A DNA stretch of 64,000 bases from Kineothrix sp. MSJ-39 (GTDB lineage: Bacteria > Bacillota > Clostridia > Lachnospirales > Lachnospiraceae): assembly GCF_018917935.1 (NCBI RefSeq), contig NZ_JAHLPN010000007.1, positions 1 through 64,000 on the forward strand, given 5' to 3'. Position 1 is the stretch's first letter. Each line of letters starts with the position of its first letter. Below the pieces are notes generated by a model. It worked only from the letters and a program-made list of their open reading frames with translations. It ran no database searches and was not told the origin of the DNA. The position numbers and the translations under genes were made by a program. Shown piece after piece: positions 25,252 through 33,487 of this stretch.

Positions 25252-25275
25252 ATGCGGCAAGGTATTCTTAAATAA
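25252..25275 (+). CDS. tet(O) leader peptide (MRQGILK)
   Basis: AAGGAG is followed by a 7-codon ORF. The codons of its second half (GTATTCTTAAA) can pair with TTTAAGAATAC near 25355, so ribosome position on the leader can switch the RNA fold. This is the arrangement described for ribosomal-protection tet genes, where slow translation under tetracycline favours read-through. Confidence 0.75.
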   Translation: MRQGILK

Positions 25276-25426
25276 ACTGTCAATTTGATAGTGGGAACAA
25301 AAAGTAGCAGTCCCGTTTCACTTTTAATATGGGGCTTAGTTTTTTGTACCCAGTTTAAGAATACTTTTATCATGTAATTTTATATGCCCGAAAACATATA
25401 AGTGTTTTGGGGCTATTGGAGTTATT

Positions 25427-25464
25427 TACCCAGTGATAGGAGTATTTATCACTGGGTATTTTTA
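25427..25464 (+). terminator. tet(O) attenuator hairpin
   Basis: A perfect 12 bp stem (TACCCAGTGATA and its complement at 25447-25458) with an 8-base loop is followed by TTTTT, 35 bp ahead of the tet(O) start. Placed between promoter and gene, it should stop most transcripts unless the leader refolds. Confidence 0.85.
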
Positions 25465-25499
25465 TGCCCTTTTTTGGGTGTTGATAGGAGGAAAATCAC

Positions 25500-27419
25500 A
25501 TGAAAATAATTAACTTAGGCATTCTGGCTCACGTTGACGCAGGAAAGACAACATTAACGGAAAGTTTATTGTATACCAGTGGTGCAATTGCAGAACTAGG
25601 GAGCGTAGATGAAGGCACAACAAGGACAGATACAATGAATTTGGAGCGTCAAAGGGGAATCACTATCCAGACAGCAGTGACATCTTTTCAGTGGGAGGAT
25701 GTAAAAGTCAACATTATAGATACGCCAGGCCATATGGATTTTTTGGCGGAAGTATACCGTTCTTTATCCGTATTAGACGGAGCAGTATTATTAGTTTCTG
25801 CAAAGGATGGCATACAGGCACAGACCCGTATACTGTTTCATGCACTACAGACAATGAAGATTCCGACAATCTTTTTCATCAATAAAATTGACCAAGAGGG
25901 GATTGATTTGCCAATGGTATATCGGGAAATGAAAGCAAAGCTTTCTTCGGAAATTATAGTGAAGCAAAAGGTTGGGCAGCATCCCCATATAAATGTAACG
26001 GACAATGACGATATGGAACAGTGGGATGCGGTAATTATGGGAAACGATGAACTATTAGAGAAATATATGTCAGGGAAACCGTTTAAAATGTCAGAACTGG
26101 AACAGGAAGAAAACAGGAGATTCCAAAACGGAACGTTATTTCCCGTTTATCACGGAAGCGCTAAAAACAATCTGGGGATTCGGCAGCTTATAGAAGTGAT
26201 TGCCAGTAAATTTTATTCATCAACGCCTGAAGGTCAATCTGAATTATGCGGGCAGGTTTTTAAGATTGAATATTCAGAGAAAAGGCGGCGTTTTGTTTAT
26301 GTGCGTATATATAGCGGAACATTGCATTTGAGGGATGTTATTAGAATATCTGAAAAAGAGAAAATAAAAATCACAGAGATGTGTGTTCCGACAAACGGTG
26401 AATTATATCCATCCGATACAGCCTGCTCTGGTGATATTGTAATTTTACCAAATGATGTTTTGCAGCTAAACAGTATTTTGGGGAACGAAATGCTGTTGCC
26501 GCAGAGAAAATTTATTGAAAATCCTCTCCCTATGCTCCAAACAACGATTGCAGTAAAGAAACCTGAACAGCGGGAAATATTGCTTGGGGCACTTACAGAA
26601 ATTTCAGATGGCGACCCTCTTTTAAAATATTATGTGGATACTACAACGCATGAGATTATACTTTCTTTTTTGGGGAATGTGCAGATGGAAGTCATTTGTG
26701 CCATCCTTGAGGAAAAATATCATGTGGAGGCAGAAATAAAAGAGCCTACTGTTATATATATGGAAAGACCGCTTAGAAAAGCAGAATATACCATCCACAT
26801 AGAAGTCCCGCCAAATCCTTTCTGGGCTTCTGTCGGGTTGTCCATAGAGCCGCTCCCTATTGGAAGCGGAGTGCAGTATGAAAGCAGAGTTTCACTTGGA
26901 TATTTAAATCAATCGTTCCAAAATGCGGTTATGGAGGGGGTTCTTTATGGCTGCGAGCAGGGGCTGTATGGATGGAAAGTGACAGACTGTAAAATCTGTT
27001 TTGAATATGGATTGTATTATAGTCCTGTAAGTACCCCCGCAGACTTTCGGCTGCTTTCCCCTATCGTATTGGAGCAGGCTTTAAAAAAAGCAGGGACAGA
27101 ACTATTAGAGCCATATCTCCACTTTGAAATTTATGCACCGCAGGAATATCTCTCACGGGCGTATCATGATGCTCCAAGGTATTGTGCAGATATTGTAAGT
27201 ACTCAGATAAAGAATGACGAGGTCATTCTGAAAGGAGAAATCCCTGCTAGATGTATTCAAGAATACAGGAACGATTTAACTTATTTCACAAATGGGCAGG
27301 GAGTCTGCTTGACAGAGTTAAAAGGATACCAGCCAGCTATTGGTAAATTTATTTGCCAACCCCGCCGCCCGAATAGCCGTATAGATAAGGTTCGGCATAT
27401 GTTCCACAAGTTAGCTTAA
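25500..27419 (+). CDS. tet(O): Tetracycline-resistance ribosomal protection protein Tet(O)
   Basis: This 639-residue EF-G-like GTPase removes tetracycline from the ribosome. The G1 loop is AHVDAGKTT, followed by [15 protein letters not shown] and NKID. The C-terminal half has the EF-G-like domains IV and V. The sequence agrees closely with Tet(O) as I remember it along its whole length, including length and the ending FHKLA; I cannot rule out short mosaic segments from tet(32) or tet(W). The start follows GATAGGAGGAAAA. The gene is preceded by the leader attenuator and appears functional. Confidence 0.95.
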   Translation: MKIINLGILAHVDAGKTTLTESLLYTSGAIAELGSVDEGTTRTDTMNLERQRGITIQTAVTSFQWEDVKVNIIDTPGHMDFLAEVYRSLSVLDGAVLLVSAKDGIQAQTRILFHALQTMKIPTIFFINKIDQEGIDLPMVYREMKAKLSSEIIVKQKVGQHPHINVTDNDDMEQWDAVIMGNDELLEKYMSGKPFKMSELEQEENRRFQNGTLFPVYHGSAKNNLGIRQLIEVIASKFYSSTPEGQSELCGQVFKIEYSEKRRRFVYVRIYSGTLHLRDVIRISEKEKIKITEMCVPTNGELYPSDTACSGDIVILPNDVLQLNSILGNEMLLPQRKFIENPLPMLQTTIAVKKPEQREILLGALTEISDGDPLLKYYVDTTTHEIILSFLGNVQMEVICAILEEKYHVEAEIKEPTVIYMERPLRKAEYTIHIEVPPNPFWASVGLSIEPLPIGSGVQYESRVSLGYLNQSFQNAVMEGVLYGCEQGLYGWKVTDCKICFEYGLYYSPVSTPADFRLLSPIVLEQALKKAGTELLEPYLHFEIYAPQEYLSRAYHDAPRYCADIVSTQIKNDEVILKGEIPARCIQEYRNDLTYFTNGQGVCLTELKGYQPAIGKFICQPRRPNSRIDKVRHMFHKLA

Positions 27420-27470
27420 CAGCTTGCAAAAGTCATATAAAATGAGATTTGAAAGGATTAGAGACTAATT

Positions 27471-27644
27471 ATGATGAAATGCGAATGGATATTGTGTCCT
27501 GTTTGTGGGAGCAAAACCCGTAATAAAATTAGGAAGGACACTGTTTTGGAGAATTATCCCCTTTATTGTCCAAAATGCAGACAAGAAAGATTGATTAAAG
27601 TTGACAACTTGAAGATAACTGTCATCAAAGAGCCAGACGCTTAA
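27471..27644 (+). CDS. Cysteine-rich KTR-domain protein
   Basis: The 57-residue protein is a single zinc ribbon: CPVCGSKTRNKIRKDT followed by CPKCRQERLI. Proteins of this kind (KTR type) are frequent next to tet genes and in Clostridial mobile elements; function unknown. It starts at ATGATG, 51 bp after tet(O), and is closed by a strong terminator, so it may be co-transcribed with tet(O). Confidence 0.8.
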   Translation: MMKCEWILCPVCGSKTRNKIRKDTVLENYPLYCPKCRQERLIKVDNLKITVIKEPDA

Positions 27645-27649
27645 GACGC

Positions 27650-27698
27650 AGAGCCGATGAAATTGTGGAACAATTCACGAATCATCGGCTCTTTTTGT
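27650..27698 (+). terminator. Terminator after the KTR gene
   Basis: An 11 bp stem (AGAGCCGATGA and its complement at 27682-27692) is followed by TTTTTG. It ends the tet(O) transcript. Confidence 0.85.
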
Positions 27699-27774
27699 TT
27701 CGTATTTGAAAGAACAAACTCACCAAATAAAAAAAACGATATTCGGGTGGGTTATTTTGTTATACCCTAAATTA

Positions 27775-27812
27775 CCCTCTGAATTTGTTTTTAAATTTGG
27801 AGGGATTTTTTT
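27775..27812 (+). terminator. Second hairpin terminator at the cassette's right edge
   Basis: CCCTCTGAATTT pairs at 10 of 12 positions with AAATTTGGAGGG and is followed by ATTTTTTT. It resembles the leader attenuators of tet genes and may be a leftover of a duplicated leader. A 28-codon frame (27813-27899) runs from here into the mazF start and is probably residual. Confidence 0.6.
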
Positions 27813-27895
27813 ATGTCCTTTTTTCGGGCAGTTATCTATCTGCTCATACGAAGCAAGGTTGACTTGTATATTCCACCAAAGAGAGGTGATCTGCA

Positions 27896-28261
27896 GTGAA
27901 GATAAAGAGAAATATGATTGTGTGGGCTGAATTAAAAAGTGGACTCAGGCATATACAAGCTGGAAGGAGACCATGTATTGTAATAAGCTGCGACAAAGCA
28001 AACGGAAAATCACCTGTATACACAGTTGTTCCGGGGACAACTAAGTTGAAAAAGGATTATATTCCAGTACATTTCAATATTGAGCCTTCAGAAATTAGAG
28101 GATTTTTAAGACATACAACAATGTTTTTACCGGAGCAGCTGGTCACAATTAATGAGGAACAGATAATACAGACTGCCGGGATGATTGTCAGCACAGATGC
28201 AATAAAGAGGGTTGATGCGATGTTGATCAGGCAGCTGCAGATTGGAGAATATGATGGATGA
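27896..28261 (+). CDS. MazF/PemK-family endoribonuclease toxin
   Basis: The 121-residue protein has the MazF/PemK pattern: VWAELKSGLRHIQAGRRPCIVIS, then SPVYTVVPGTTKLKKDYIPVH and TTMFLPEQLVTIN. Characterised members cleave mRNA at short motifs. No antitoxin gene is recognisable beside it; the 28-residue frame ahead is too unlike MazE. The start is GTG after AGAGGTGATC. It overlaps xis by 8 bp, so it may be tied to excision control, but this is inference. Confidence 0.85.
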   Translation: MKIKRNMIVWAELKSGLRHIQAGRRPCIVISCDKANGKSPVYTVVPGTTKLKKDYIPVHFNIEPSEIRGFLRHTTMFLPEQLVTINEEQIIQTAGMIVSTDAIKRVDAMLIRQLQIGEYDG

Positions 28262-28481
28262 TGAAAATGAATTAGAGAATCAGAGTATAGATATTCCTAT
28301 ATGGAAGCGATATTTGCTTTCTGTAACTGAAGCGGCACAGTTTTATCACATTGGTGAAAAGAGGCTTAGACAAATTGTAGATATCCATCCAAATGGGGAG
28401 TTTTATCTGTTAGTAGGAAACAAAGTTTTATTTAAGAAAGAGCAATTTGAGCAATTTCTGGCAGAGTCAACTGCAATTTAA
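28254..28481 (+). CDS. xis: Excisionase (Tn916 Xis-like)
   Basis: The 75-residue protein has a winged-helix MerR-like segment (LLSVTEAAQFYHIGEKRLRQIV, then GEFYLLVGNKVLFKKEQFEQFL), the layout of Tn916-type Xis. It bends DNA at the att sites and directs excision. The ATG at 28254 lies 6 bp after GGAG; ATG at 28251 is also possible. It overlaps the mazF stop and precedes int by 81 bp, the usual xis-int order. Confidence 0.85.
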   Translation: MDDENELENQSIDIPIWKRYLLSVTEAAQFYHIGEKRLRQIVDIHPNGEFYLLVGNKVLFKKEQFEQFLAESTAI

Positions 28482-28505
28482 TATGTAAAGTAGTAGAAAA
28501 GGGGG

Positions 28506-28522
28506 CACAAATGTGGTACAAT
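28506..28522 (+). promoter_or_regulatory. int promoter with XRE-type operator
   Basis: CACAAATGTGG (28506-28516) is the same dyad found at the XRE regulator's promoters. It abuts TACAAT (28517-28522), a plausible -10 for int; the -35 is weak. The shared site implies that the regulator at 19286 also represses the integrase. Confidence 0.65.
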
Positions 28523-28562
28523 AACCATGCTAGGGCTCTCTTTTTTGAAAGGAGACAAAGCT

Positions 28563-29762
28563 ATGAGTGAGAAAAGACGAGATAATCGCAATAGAATTCT
28601 TCACGAAGGAGAGTACCAGAGAGCAGATGGACGTTATCGTTTTAGATATGTAGATATTCATGGAAATGAAGGAAATTTATATAGTTGGCGTTTGGACCAT
28701 AATGATCCAATACCTAAAGGAAAGAAAATGGAGCTTTCTTTAAGAGAAAAGGAAAAACAGCTGGAACAGGATATGTTTAATGGACTTGTTCCAGGAGGTG
28801 GAGGGCTTACAGTTCTTGAATTAGTGGAGAAATATGTGAGCCTTAAAATAGGGGTCAGACAGAGTACTTATGCTGGTTATAAGACGGTAATTAATCTGCT
28901 GAAAAAAGATGATTTTGGCAAAAAAAGAATCGACAAAGTGAAATTATCGGATGCGAAAGCCTGGTTGATCAAGCTTCAGAGGGTAGATGGAAAAGGTTAT
29001 AGTTCAATTCATACTATCCGTGGTGTATTAAGACCGGCATTTCAGATGGCGGAAGAAGATGACTTGATTCGCAAAAATCCATTTGGATTTGAATTAGTCA
29101 ATGTGATTGTGAATGATAGTGTGAGAAGAGAAGCTGTCACAAGAAAGCAGGAGCGGGAATTTCTAAGATTCATAAAAGAGGATGCGCATTTTTGCAAGTA
29201 CTATGATGCAATATTTATCCTCTTTAACACAGGACTTCGTATATCAGAGTTCTGTGGACTTACAAAATCAGATTTGGATTTTAAAAACAAAAGAATACGG
29301 GTAAATCATCAATTACAGAGAACAAGTCAGATGCAGTATATCATTGAAAAGCCTAAGACAGAAAGTGGCGAGAGATATGTTCCAATGTCTGATGAGGTGG
29401 TGGCTTGTTTCAAGAGAATACTTAAGGACAGGGTCAATCCCAAAGTTGAACCGATGGTTGATGGAATGACAGGATTTTTATTCCTTGATAAGAATGATAT
29501 GCCTATGGTGGCATTACATTGGGAAAAGTATTTCCAGCATATTCGGGAAAAGTACAATAGCATATATAAGGTTCAGATGCCGCCAATCACACCGCATGTG
29601 TGTCGTCATACATTTTGTTCTAATATGGCTAAGTCGGGAATGAATCCGAAGATGCTTCAATATATTATGGGACACTCGGATATCAGTGTTACGATGAATA
29701 CCTATACTCATGTTAAATTTCAGGATGCACAGGAAGATTTTCAAAAAGCAATCAATTCATAA
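28563..29762 (+). CDS. int: Tyrosine recombinase/integrase (Tn916 Int type)
   Basis: The 399-residue integrase has an N-terminal arm-binding domain, a central SAM-like core-binding domain (residues about 82-175) and a catalytic domain. The active-site residues are present: Arg226 in TGLRISEF, Lys265, His345 and Arg348 in HVCRHTF, His371 in GHSD and the nucleophile Tyr381 in MNTYTH. The ATG at 28563 follows AAAGGAGA. It lies about 260 bp from attR and reads toward it. It should catalyse integration at the phosphatase core and, with Xis, excision. Confidence 0.93.
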   Translation: MSEKRRDNRNRILHEGEYQRADGRYRFRYVDIHGNEGNLYSWRLDHNDPIPKGKKMELSLREKEKQLEQDMFNGLVPGGGGLTVLELVEKYVSLKIGVRQSTYAGYKTVINLLKKDDFGKKRIDKVKLSDAKAWLIKLQRVDGKGYSSIHTIRGVLRPAFQMAEEDDLIRKNPFGFELVNVIVNDSVRREAVTRKQEREFLRFIKEDAHFCKYYDAIFILFNTGLRISEFCGLTKSDLDFKNKRIRVNHQLQRTSQMQYIIEKPKTESGERYVPMSDEVVACFKRILKDRVNPKVEPMVDGMTGFLFLDKNDMPMVALHWEKYFQHIREKYNSIYKVQMPPITPHVCRHTFCSNMAKSGMNPKMLQYIMGHSDISVTMNTYTHVKFQDAQEDFQKAINS

Positions 29763-29873
29763 TGACCTGATGAAAATGAGAGAAAAATGGCTGAATGCCA
29801 GTATTTATCTTAATCCCCAATTTCTTACCTGTCGATACCCAATGGCAGATTTGCCTTTGGTACAGACTTGAAA

Positions 29874-29895
29874 TTTACCAAAGTTTTTACCAAAA
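29874..29895 (+). repeat. Probable right integrase arm-type sites
   Basis: Two direct TTTACCAAA repeats (29874 and 29886) lie 127-148 bp inside attR and match those at the left end. Between int and the phosphatase start (29763-29994) I see nothing else that looks like a gene. Confidence 0.6.
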
Positions 29896-29994
29896 TTGAT
29901 GACAAAAATATGCAAAGATATGCCAAAATATGCCAGAATAAGTGAAAAATGAAGAAAGGTAAAAAGGCTTGAAAAGCCCGAAAATACTGGAAAT

Positions 29995-30480
29995 ATGAGA
30001 AAAATCAAGATTTTATTTATTTGCCACGGCAACATCTGCCGTTCACCAATGGCAGAATTTATTATGAAGGAGCAGCTCCGCAAGTTGGGGCTGGAAGAAG
30101 AGTTTTATGTGGCTTCTGCCGCAACGAGTTCGGAGGAGATCTGGGATGGCGTAGGCAATCCGGTGTATCCACCGGCGCGGGCTGAGCTTGCGAAGCATGG
30201 CATTAGCTGTGGGCAAAAGCGGGCAGTGCAGCTTGTGAAGGAAGATTATGAGAAATACGACTATCTGATCGGTATGGAACAGATGAATATCCGTAATATG
30301 ATGCGGATTCTGGGCTCCGACCCGGATCATAAAGTATACCGGCTGCTGGATTTTACGGATGAGCCGGGCGATATTGCGGATCCATGGTACAGCGGGAAAT
30401 TTGGGCTGACCTATGACCAGATCGACAAAGGCGTTTCCTATCTGATCGGAGAGCTGCAGCAGAAGCTGTGGGATGTCTAA
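29995..30480 (+). CDS. Low-molecular-weight protein tyrosine phosphatase, rebuilt at the element junction
   Basis: The 161-residue enzyme has the P-loop CX5R as Cys10-HGNIC-Arg16-SP and the general acid Asp129 in DIADP. It dephosphorylates phosphotyrosine; related proteins reduce arsenate. The first nine codons and the upstream region come from the mobile element, and the rest is chromosomal, joined at the attR core (30022-30035). The ribosome site is weak (ACTGGAAAT). The neighbour downstream is a heavy-metal exporter homologue. Expression may now depend on an element promoter. Confidence 0.92.
   Translation: MRKIKILFICHGNICRSPMAEFIMKEQLRKLGLEEEFYVASAATSSEEIWDGVGNPVYPPARAELAKHGISCGQKRAVQLVKEDYEKYDYLIGMEQMNIRNMMRILGSDPDHKVYRLLDFTDEPGDIADPWYSGKFGLTYDQIDKGVSYLIGELQQKLWDV
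30022..30035 (+). repeat. attR core, 14 bp
   Basis: TGCCACGGCAACAT, identical to the copy at 19112-19125. It lies within the phosphatase P-loop codons, so the recombination point is in the coding sequence. Confidence 0.88.
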
Positions 30481-30613
30481 TGGTAAAATCTGACATAAAA
30501 CAGGGCAAAATTGGCTTAAAATCTGCCAATATACCATCTGTTCAAAAGGAATACTTTATGCTATTATTGCTTCGTATGGCGATTGTGCCGGGTATTGAAT
30601 GGAGTAATATTGT

Positions 30614-31477
30614 ATGGAAATGTTAATAGATGTGATTTTGGATACTTTGCTCGATGCAGCAAAGTTATTTCCGTTTTTACTGCTGACTTATATTGCGATG
30701 GAGCTTTTGGAGCATCATGCAGGCGATAAGTCAGTGGCATGGCTGAAAAAGTCAGGAAAGCTGGGACCGGTGATCGGCGCGGTAACGGGACTGTTCCCAC
30801 AATGTGGATTTTCAGCGGCAGCTTCCAATTTGTTTGCAGGCCGGGTCATTTCGATGGGTACGCTGATCGCGGTTTATTTATCAACATCGGATGAAATGCT
30901 TCCGATCCTGATTTCAGAAAAAGTACCGGTGCATGTGATTCTGTCCATTTTGGGAGCAAAGCTCATTACAGGTATTGTGGCAGGTATTTTGATTGATACG
31001 ATCGCACACTGGCTCAAGAAAGACAAAGATAAAGACTATCACATTCATGAGCTTTGTGAACATGAGCATTGTCACTGTGAAGAGGGCGTGCTTCGGTCAG
31101 CGCTCCGTCACAGTCTGCAGATCCTGTTATTTATCATCATTATCACATTTGTGATCAATTATTTTATGGCATATATCGGGCAGGCAGGTATTGAATATGT
31201 GACGATCGGGGAATCCTATGGCGTGATCCTGCTTGCATCACTGCTGGGACTGATCCCAAACTGTGCGGTTTCTGTCGCACTGACACAGCTTTATCTTGGC
31301 GGAATGCTGGGGGAAGGAGCACTTCTGGCAGGGCTTCTGGTCGGTGCAGGTGTTGGTATTTTGATCCTGCTGCGTGTCAATAAGCGTCCGTTAGAAAATG
31401 TGAAGGTGATCGGACTTTTGTGGGCGATCGGATTTTTGGTAGGATGTCTTGTAAAAGCACTTGGTATTAGTTTTTAA
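30614..31477 (+). CDS. Putative 10-TM heavy-metal exporter (ArsP_2-type; arsenic or manganese)
   Basis: The 287-residue membrane protein has about ten helices in two halves. Each half carries a conserved Pro-containing loop (GLFPQCGFSAAAS, about residues 58-70; GLIPNCAVSVALT, about 215-227). Between them lies a metal-like, histidine-rich loop (HIHELCEHEHCHCEEG). This matches the ArsP_2 family, annotated as arsenic efflux or manganese transporters. It follows the phosphatase by 133 bp. The substrate cannot be fixed; the His/Cys loop supports a metal. A terminator follows. Confidence 0.8.
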   Translation: MEMLIDVILDTLLDAAKLFPFLLLTYIAMELLEHHAGDKSVAWLKKSGKLGPVIGAVTGLFPQCGFSAAASNLFAGRVISMGTLIAVYLSTSDEMLPILISEKVPVHVILSILGAKLITGIVAGILIDTIAHWLKKDKDKDYHIHELCEHEHCHCEEGVLRSALRHSLQILLFIIIITFVINYFMAYIGQAGIEYVTIGESYGVILLASLLGLIPNCAVSVALTQLYLGGMLGEGALLAGLLVGAGVGILILLRVNKRPLENVKVIGLLWAIGFLVGCLVKALGISF

Positions 31478-31499
31478 GAAAGAAAATAAAGAAAAAGAT

Positions 31500-31530
31500 A
31501 GCGCGATGCATTTTTGCATCGCGCTTTTTG
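31500..31530 (+). terminator. Intrinsic terminator
   Basis: An 11 bp perfect stem (AGCGCGATGCA, loop TTTT) is followed by TTTTTG. It ends the exporter transcript and separates it from spoVA. Confidence 0.9.
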
Positions 31531-31553
31531 CTGTCATACATCTGTGATTTCAA

Positions 31554-31583
31554 GTATACAGTCACAGCTATCTGCACAAACTA
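31554..31583 (+). promoter_or_regulatory. Candidate sigma-G promoter of spoVA
   Basis: GTATA (31554-31558), an 18 bp spacer and CAAACTA (31577-31583) resemble the forespore sigma-G consensus (GAATA, 18, CATACTA) known for spoVA in Bacillus. No sigma-A-like promoter is evident. The match is by eye. Confidence 0.5.
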
Positions 31584-31616
31584 AAGTATCTATGGAATGG
31601 AAAGAAGGCAGAAAAG

Positions 31617-32261
31617 GTGACAGATGTCTATGTGGTACTGAAGGAAAGTGTGCAGGTGAAAGCAGAGATTGTCCGCGTGGACGATGTGGCACAAATTTAT
31701 ACCCGGAAAGATGCATTAAAAGCAAGACTGAAAGAAGTGTTTGTCTATCAGTTACGGCAAAAGAAAAAGAGCCGGGGAAAGCAGCGGGAAGTGATCGGAG
31801 CACTTTATGTACTGGAATGCATCGAAAAGGCTTGCCCGGACTGTTGTGTACATCTGCTGGGAGAAACGGATTGTCTGGTGGAATGGGTGCAGGAAGAAAA
31901 AGCACCGAAGTGGCACAGGATCTGGCAGGCACTTAAAATTGTCTTTGTGGCACTTTTATGTTTTGCGGGCGGTGCGTTTTCCATCATGGCATTTCACAAT
32001 GATATTTCCATTACAGATCTGTTCAGGCAGCTATATGAGCTTGTCATGGGGGAGAAATCCTCCGGCTGTACGATGCTGGAGCTGGCTTATTCCATCGGGC
32101 TAATGGTTGGCATTATCCTTTTTTACAATCATATCGGAAAACGGCGGATCACACAGGATCCGACACCGATTGAAGTATCTATGCGCAGTTACGAAAAGGA
32201 TCTGACAGAAGCGATGACTTCTGCCTGGGGACGGGAGGAGAAAACGATTGACGTGGATTAA
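31617..32261 (+). CDS. spoVAA: Stage V sporulation protein AA (SpoVAA)
   Basis: SpoVAA is part of the SpoVA channel set of the spore inner membrane, which moves dipicolinic acid. The 214-residue protein has an N-terminal soluble domain (VYVVLKESVQVK at the start) and two membrane helices near residues 105-125 and 148-170. The start is GTG, read from the frame and an AAGAAGG stretch upstream. It overlaps spoVAB by 14 bp. First gene of a four-gene run. Confidence 0.85.
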   Translation: MTDVYVVLKESVQVKAEIVRVDDVAQIYTRKDALKARLKEVFVYQLRQKKKSRGKQREVIGALYVLECIEKACPDCCVHLLGETDCLVEWVQEEKAPKWHRIWQALKIVFVALLCFAGGAFSIMAFHNDISITDLFRQLYELVMGEKSSGCTMLELAYSIGLMVGIILFYNHIGKRRITQDPTPIEVSMRSYEKDLTEAMTSAWGREEKTIDVD

Positions 32262-32739
32262 GGAAGTTTTGCTCGTTCTGTTTGGACTGGCAGGCGGCGG
32301 TGTTGTGGCAGGCGGTGTTTTTACGGTATTTACGGCAGTCGGGCTGATCCCGCGGTTTGCGGAGCGGACTGACAGTGCAAATCATATTCTGCTGTATGAA
32401 AATATGCTGATTCTGGGCACTTTGGCAGGACTAATTACAACCGTGTATTATGATGCTATAGCTGCACCGGTACAGAACAGTATCGCATATGGAAAAGTTA
32501 GCCTTGGCTTATTTTTGACAATTTTGCAATACTGCATTTTGATCTTATACGGATTCTTCACGGGAAATTATGTTGGTTGTCTGGCGCTATCCATTGCTGA
32601 GATAGCGGATGCACTGCCTATTATGGCGAGACGGTTTTCCATGAAAAGAGGAATCGGGATCGCACTTTTGGCTCTGGCAGCAGGCAAGCTGGCAGGTTCT
32701 TTGTATTATTATTTTCACGCATTGTTTGAAACTGCCTAG
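32248..32739 (+). CDS. spoVAB: Stage V sporulation protein AB (SpoVAB)
   Basis: The 163-residue membrane protein has four to five hydrophobic segments (VLLVLFGLAGGGVVAGGVF; LILGTLAGLITTVYYDA) and matches SpoVAB in length and in place between AA and AC. The start is TTG, 7 bp after GGGAGGAG. Its precise role in dipicolinate transport is unknown. Confidence 0.85.
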   Translation: MTWIKEVLLVLFGLAGGGVVAGGVFTVFTAVGLIPRFAERTDSANHILLYENMLILGTLAGLITTVYYDAIAAPVQNSIAYGKVSLGLFLTILQYCILILYGFFTGNYVGCLALSIAEIADALPIMARRFSMKRGIGIALLALAAGKLAGSLYYYFHALFETA

Positions 32740-32838
32740 AAGCGCACATACTACAAAGGAACAAGATCACAAAACAGGAAAATACAGATGGAAAACAGAT
32801 GTAAAAATAAGCAGAAGAGCAGGAAAGGAGAGAAAACA

Positions 32839-33432
32839 ATGGATCATAATTCACAGATCAGAAATGTGTATACGGCTGCGGGCATGCAGGAAAACCGGAA
32901 GCTGGAAGCAGATACGAACGGCACAACAGCGGAGGAAGCGGAAGGCAGTGCTTATCCGGAAAAAACGGCAGATGAAAAAAAGGAACAGGAAAAGCAGGCA
33001 TATCAGGAGTATATGAAGGAGATCACGCCGGAGAAAAATCTGGCTTTGCAGATGCTGAAAGCCTTTCTGACAGGCGGCGTGATCTGCATCATCGGGCAGG
33101 TGATCTTAAATTATTGTCAGTCACTTGGTATGGAGAAGGACATCGCAGGTAGCTGGTGTTCCCTTTTGTTGATCCTGCTCAGCGTTTTGCTGACGGGCTT
33201 TAGTGTGTATCAGGTAATTGCTGCGTGGGGCGGTGCAGGAGCACTTGTTCCGATCACAGGATTTGCCAATTCCGTGGCAGCACCTGCCATTGAATATAAG
33301 GCAGAAGGTCAGGTTTACGGAATTGGGGTTAAGATCTTTTCCATTGCAGGACCAGTCATTTTATACGGTGTCTTTACAAGTGGGGTTCTGGGCTTCTTCT
33401 ACTGGATTGGGAAGCTGCTTGGCTGGGTATAA
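32839..33432 (+). CDS. spoVAC: Stage V sporulation protein AC (SpoVAC)
   Basis: The 197-residue protein has an unusually long, charged N-terminus (about 65 residues) ahead of the conserved SpoVAC part (YMKEITPEKNLALQMLKAFLTGGVIC; GALVPITGFANSVAAPAIEYKAEG). SpoVAC in Bacillus acts as a mechanosensitive channel in germination. The ATG at 32839 follows AAAGGAGAG; the frame is open about 17 codons further upstream without a ribosome site. About four membrane helices. Confidence 0.92.
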   Translation: MDHNSQIRNVYTAAGMQENRKLEADTNGTTAEEAEGSAYPEKTADEKKEQEKQAYQEYMKEITPEKNLALQMLKAFLTGGVICIIGQVILNYCQSLGMEKDIAGSWCSLLLILLSVLLTGFSVYQVIAAWGGAGALVPITGFANSVAAPAIEYKAEGQVYGIGVKIFSIAGPVILYGVFTSGVLGFFYWIGKLLGWV

Positions 33433-33487
33433 AAAATGCGTTGCAGAAATGGCATAGAGGAAAGACAGAGAAAAAGGAAGGTGTAGG

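Larger units (their letters stand above)
19112..30035 (+). mobile_element. Integrative element in the LMW phosphatase gene, about 10.9 kb, with tet(O)
   Basis: The core TGCCACGGCAACAT occurs at 19112-19125 and 30022-30035, inside homologous phosphatase codons. A Tn916-type integrase and excisionase lie at the right end, and an XRE regulator at the left. The content is AT-richer than the flanking chromosome. No relaxase, coupling protein or intact VirB4 is present, so it looks like a decayed integrative conjugative element that may still excise but should not transfer alone. Cargo is a small seven-gene operon, a tet(O) cassette and a MazF-like toxin. Confidence 0.88.

Noticed and set aside
27706-27930. 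74-codon plus-strand frame between the KTR gene and mazF
   Set aside because: It crosses a terminator hairpin and T-runs, has no ribosome site and reads as low-complexity hydrophobic sequence.
30481-30613. Metal riboswitch (yybP-ykoY type) before the exporter gene
   Set aside because: I could not find the conserved loop sequences or paired helices; the region is only 133 bp of A/T-rich sequence.
32726-33016. 96-codon frame overlapping the spoVAC N-terminus
   Set aside because: It overlaps spoVAB and spoVAC in another frame and is Lys/Arg-rich only because of the purine-rich strand.
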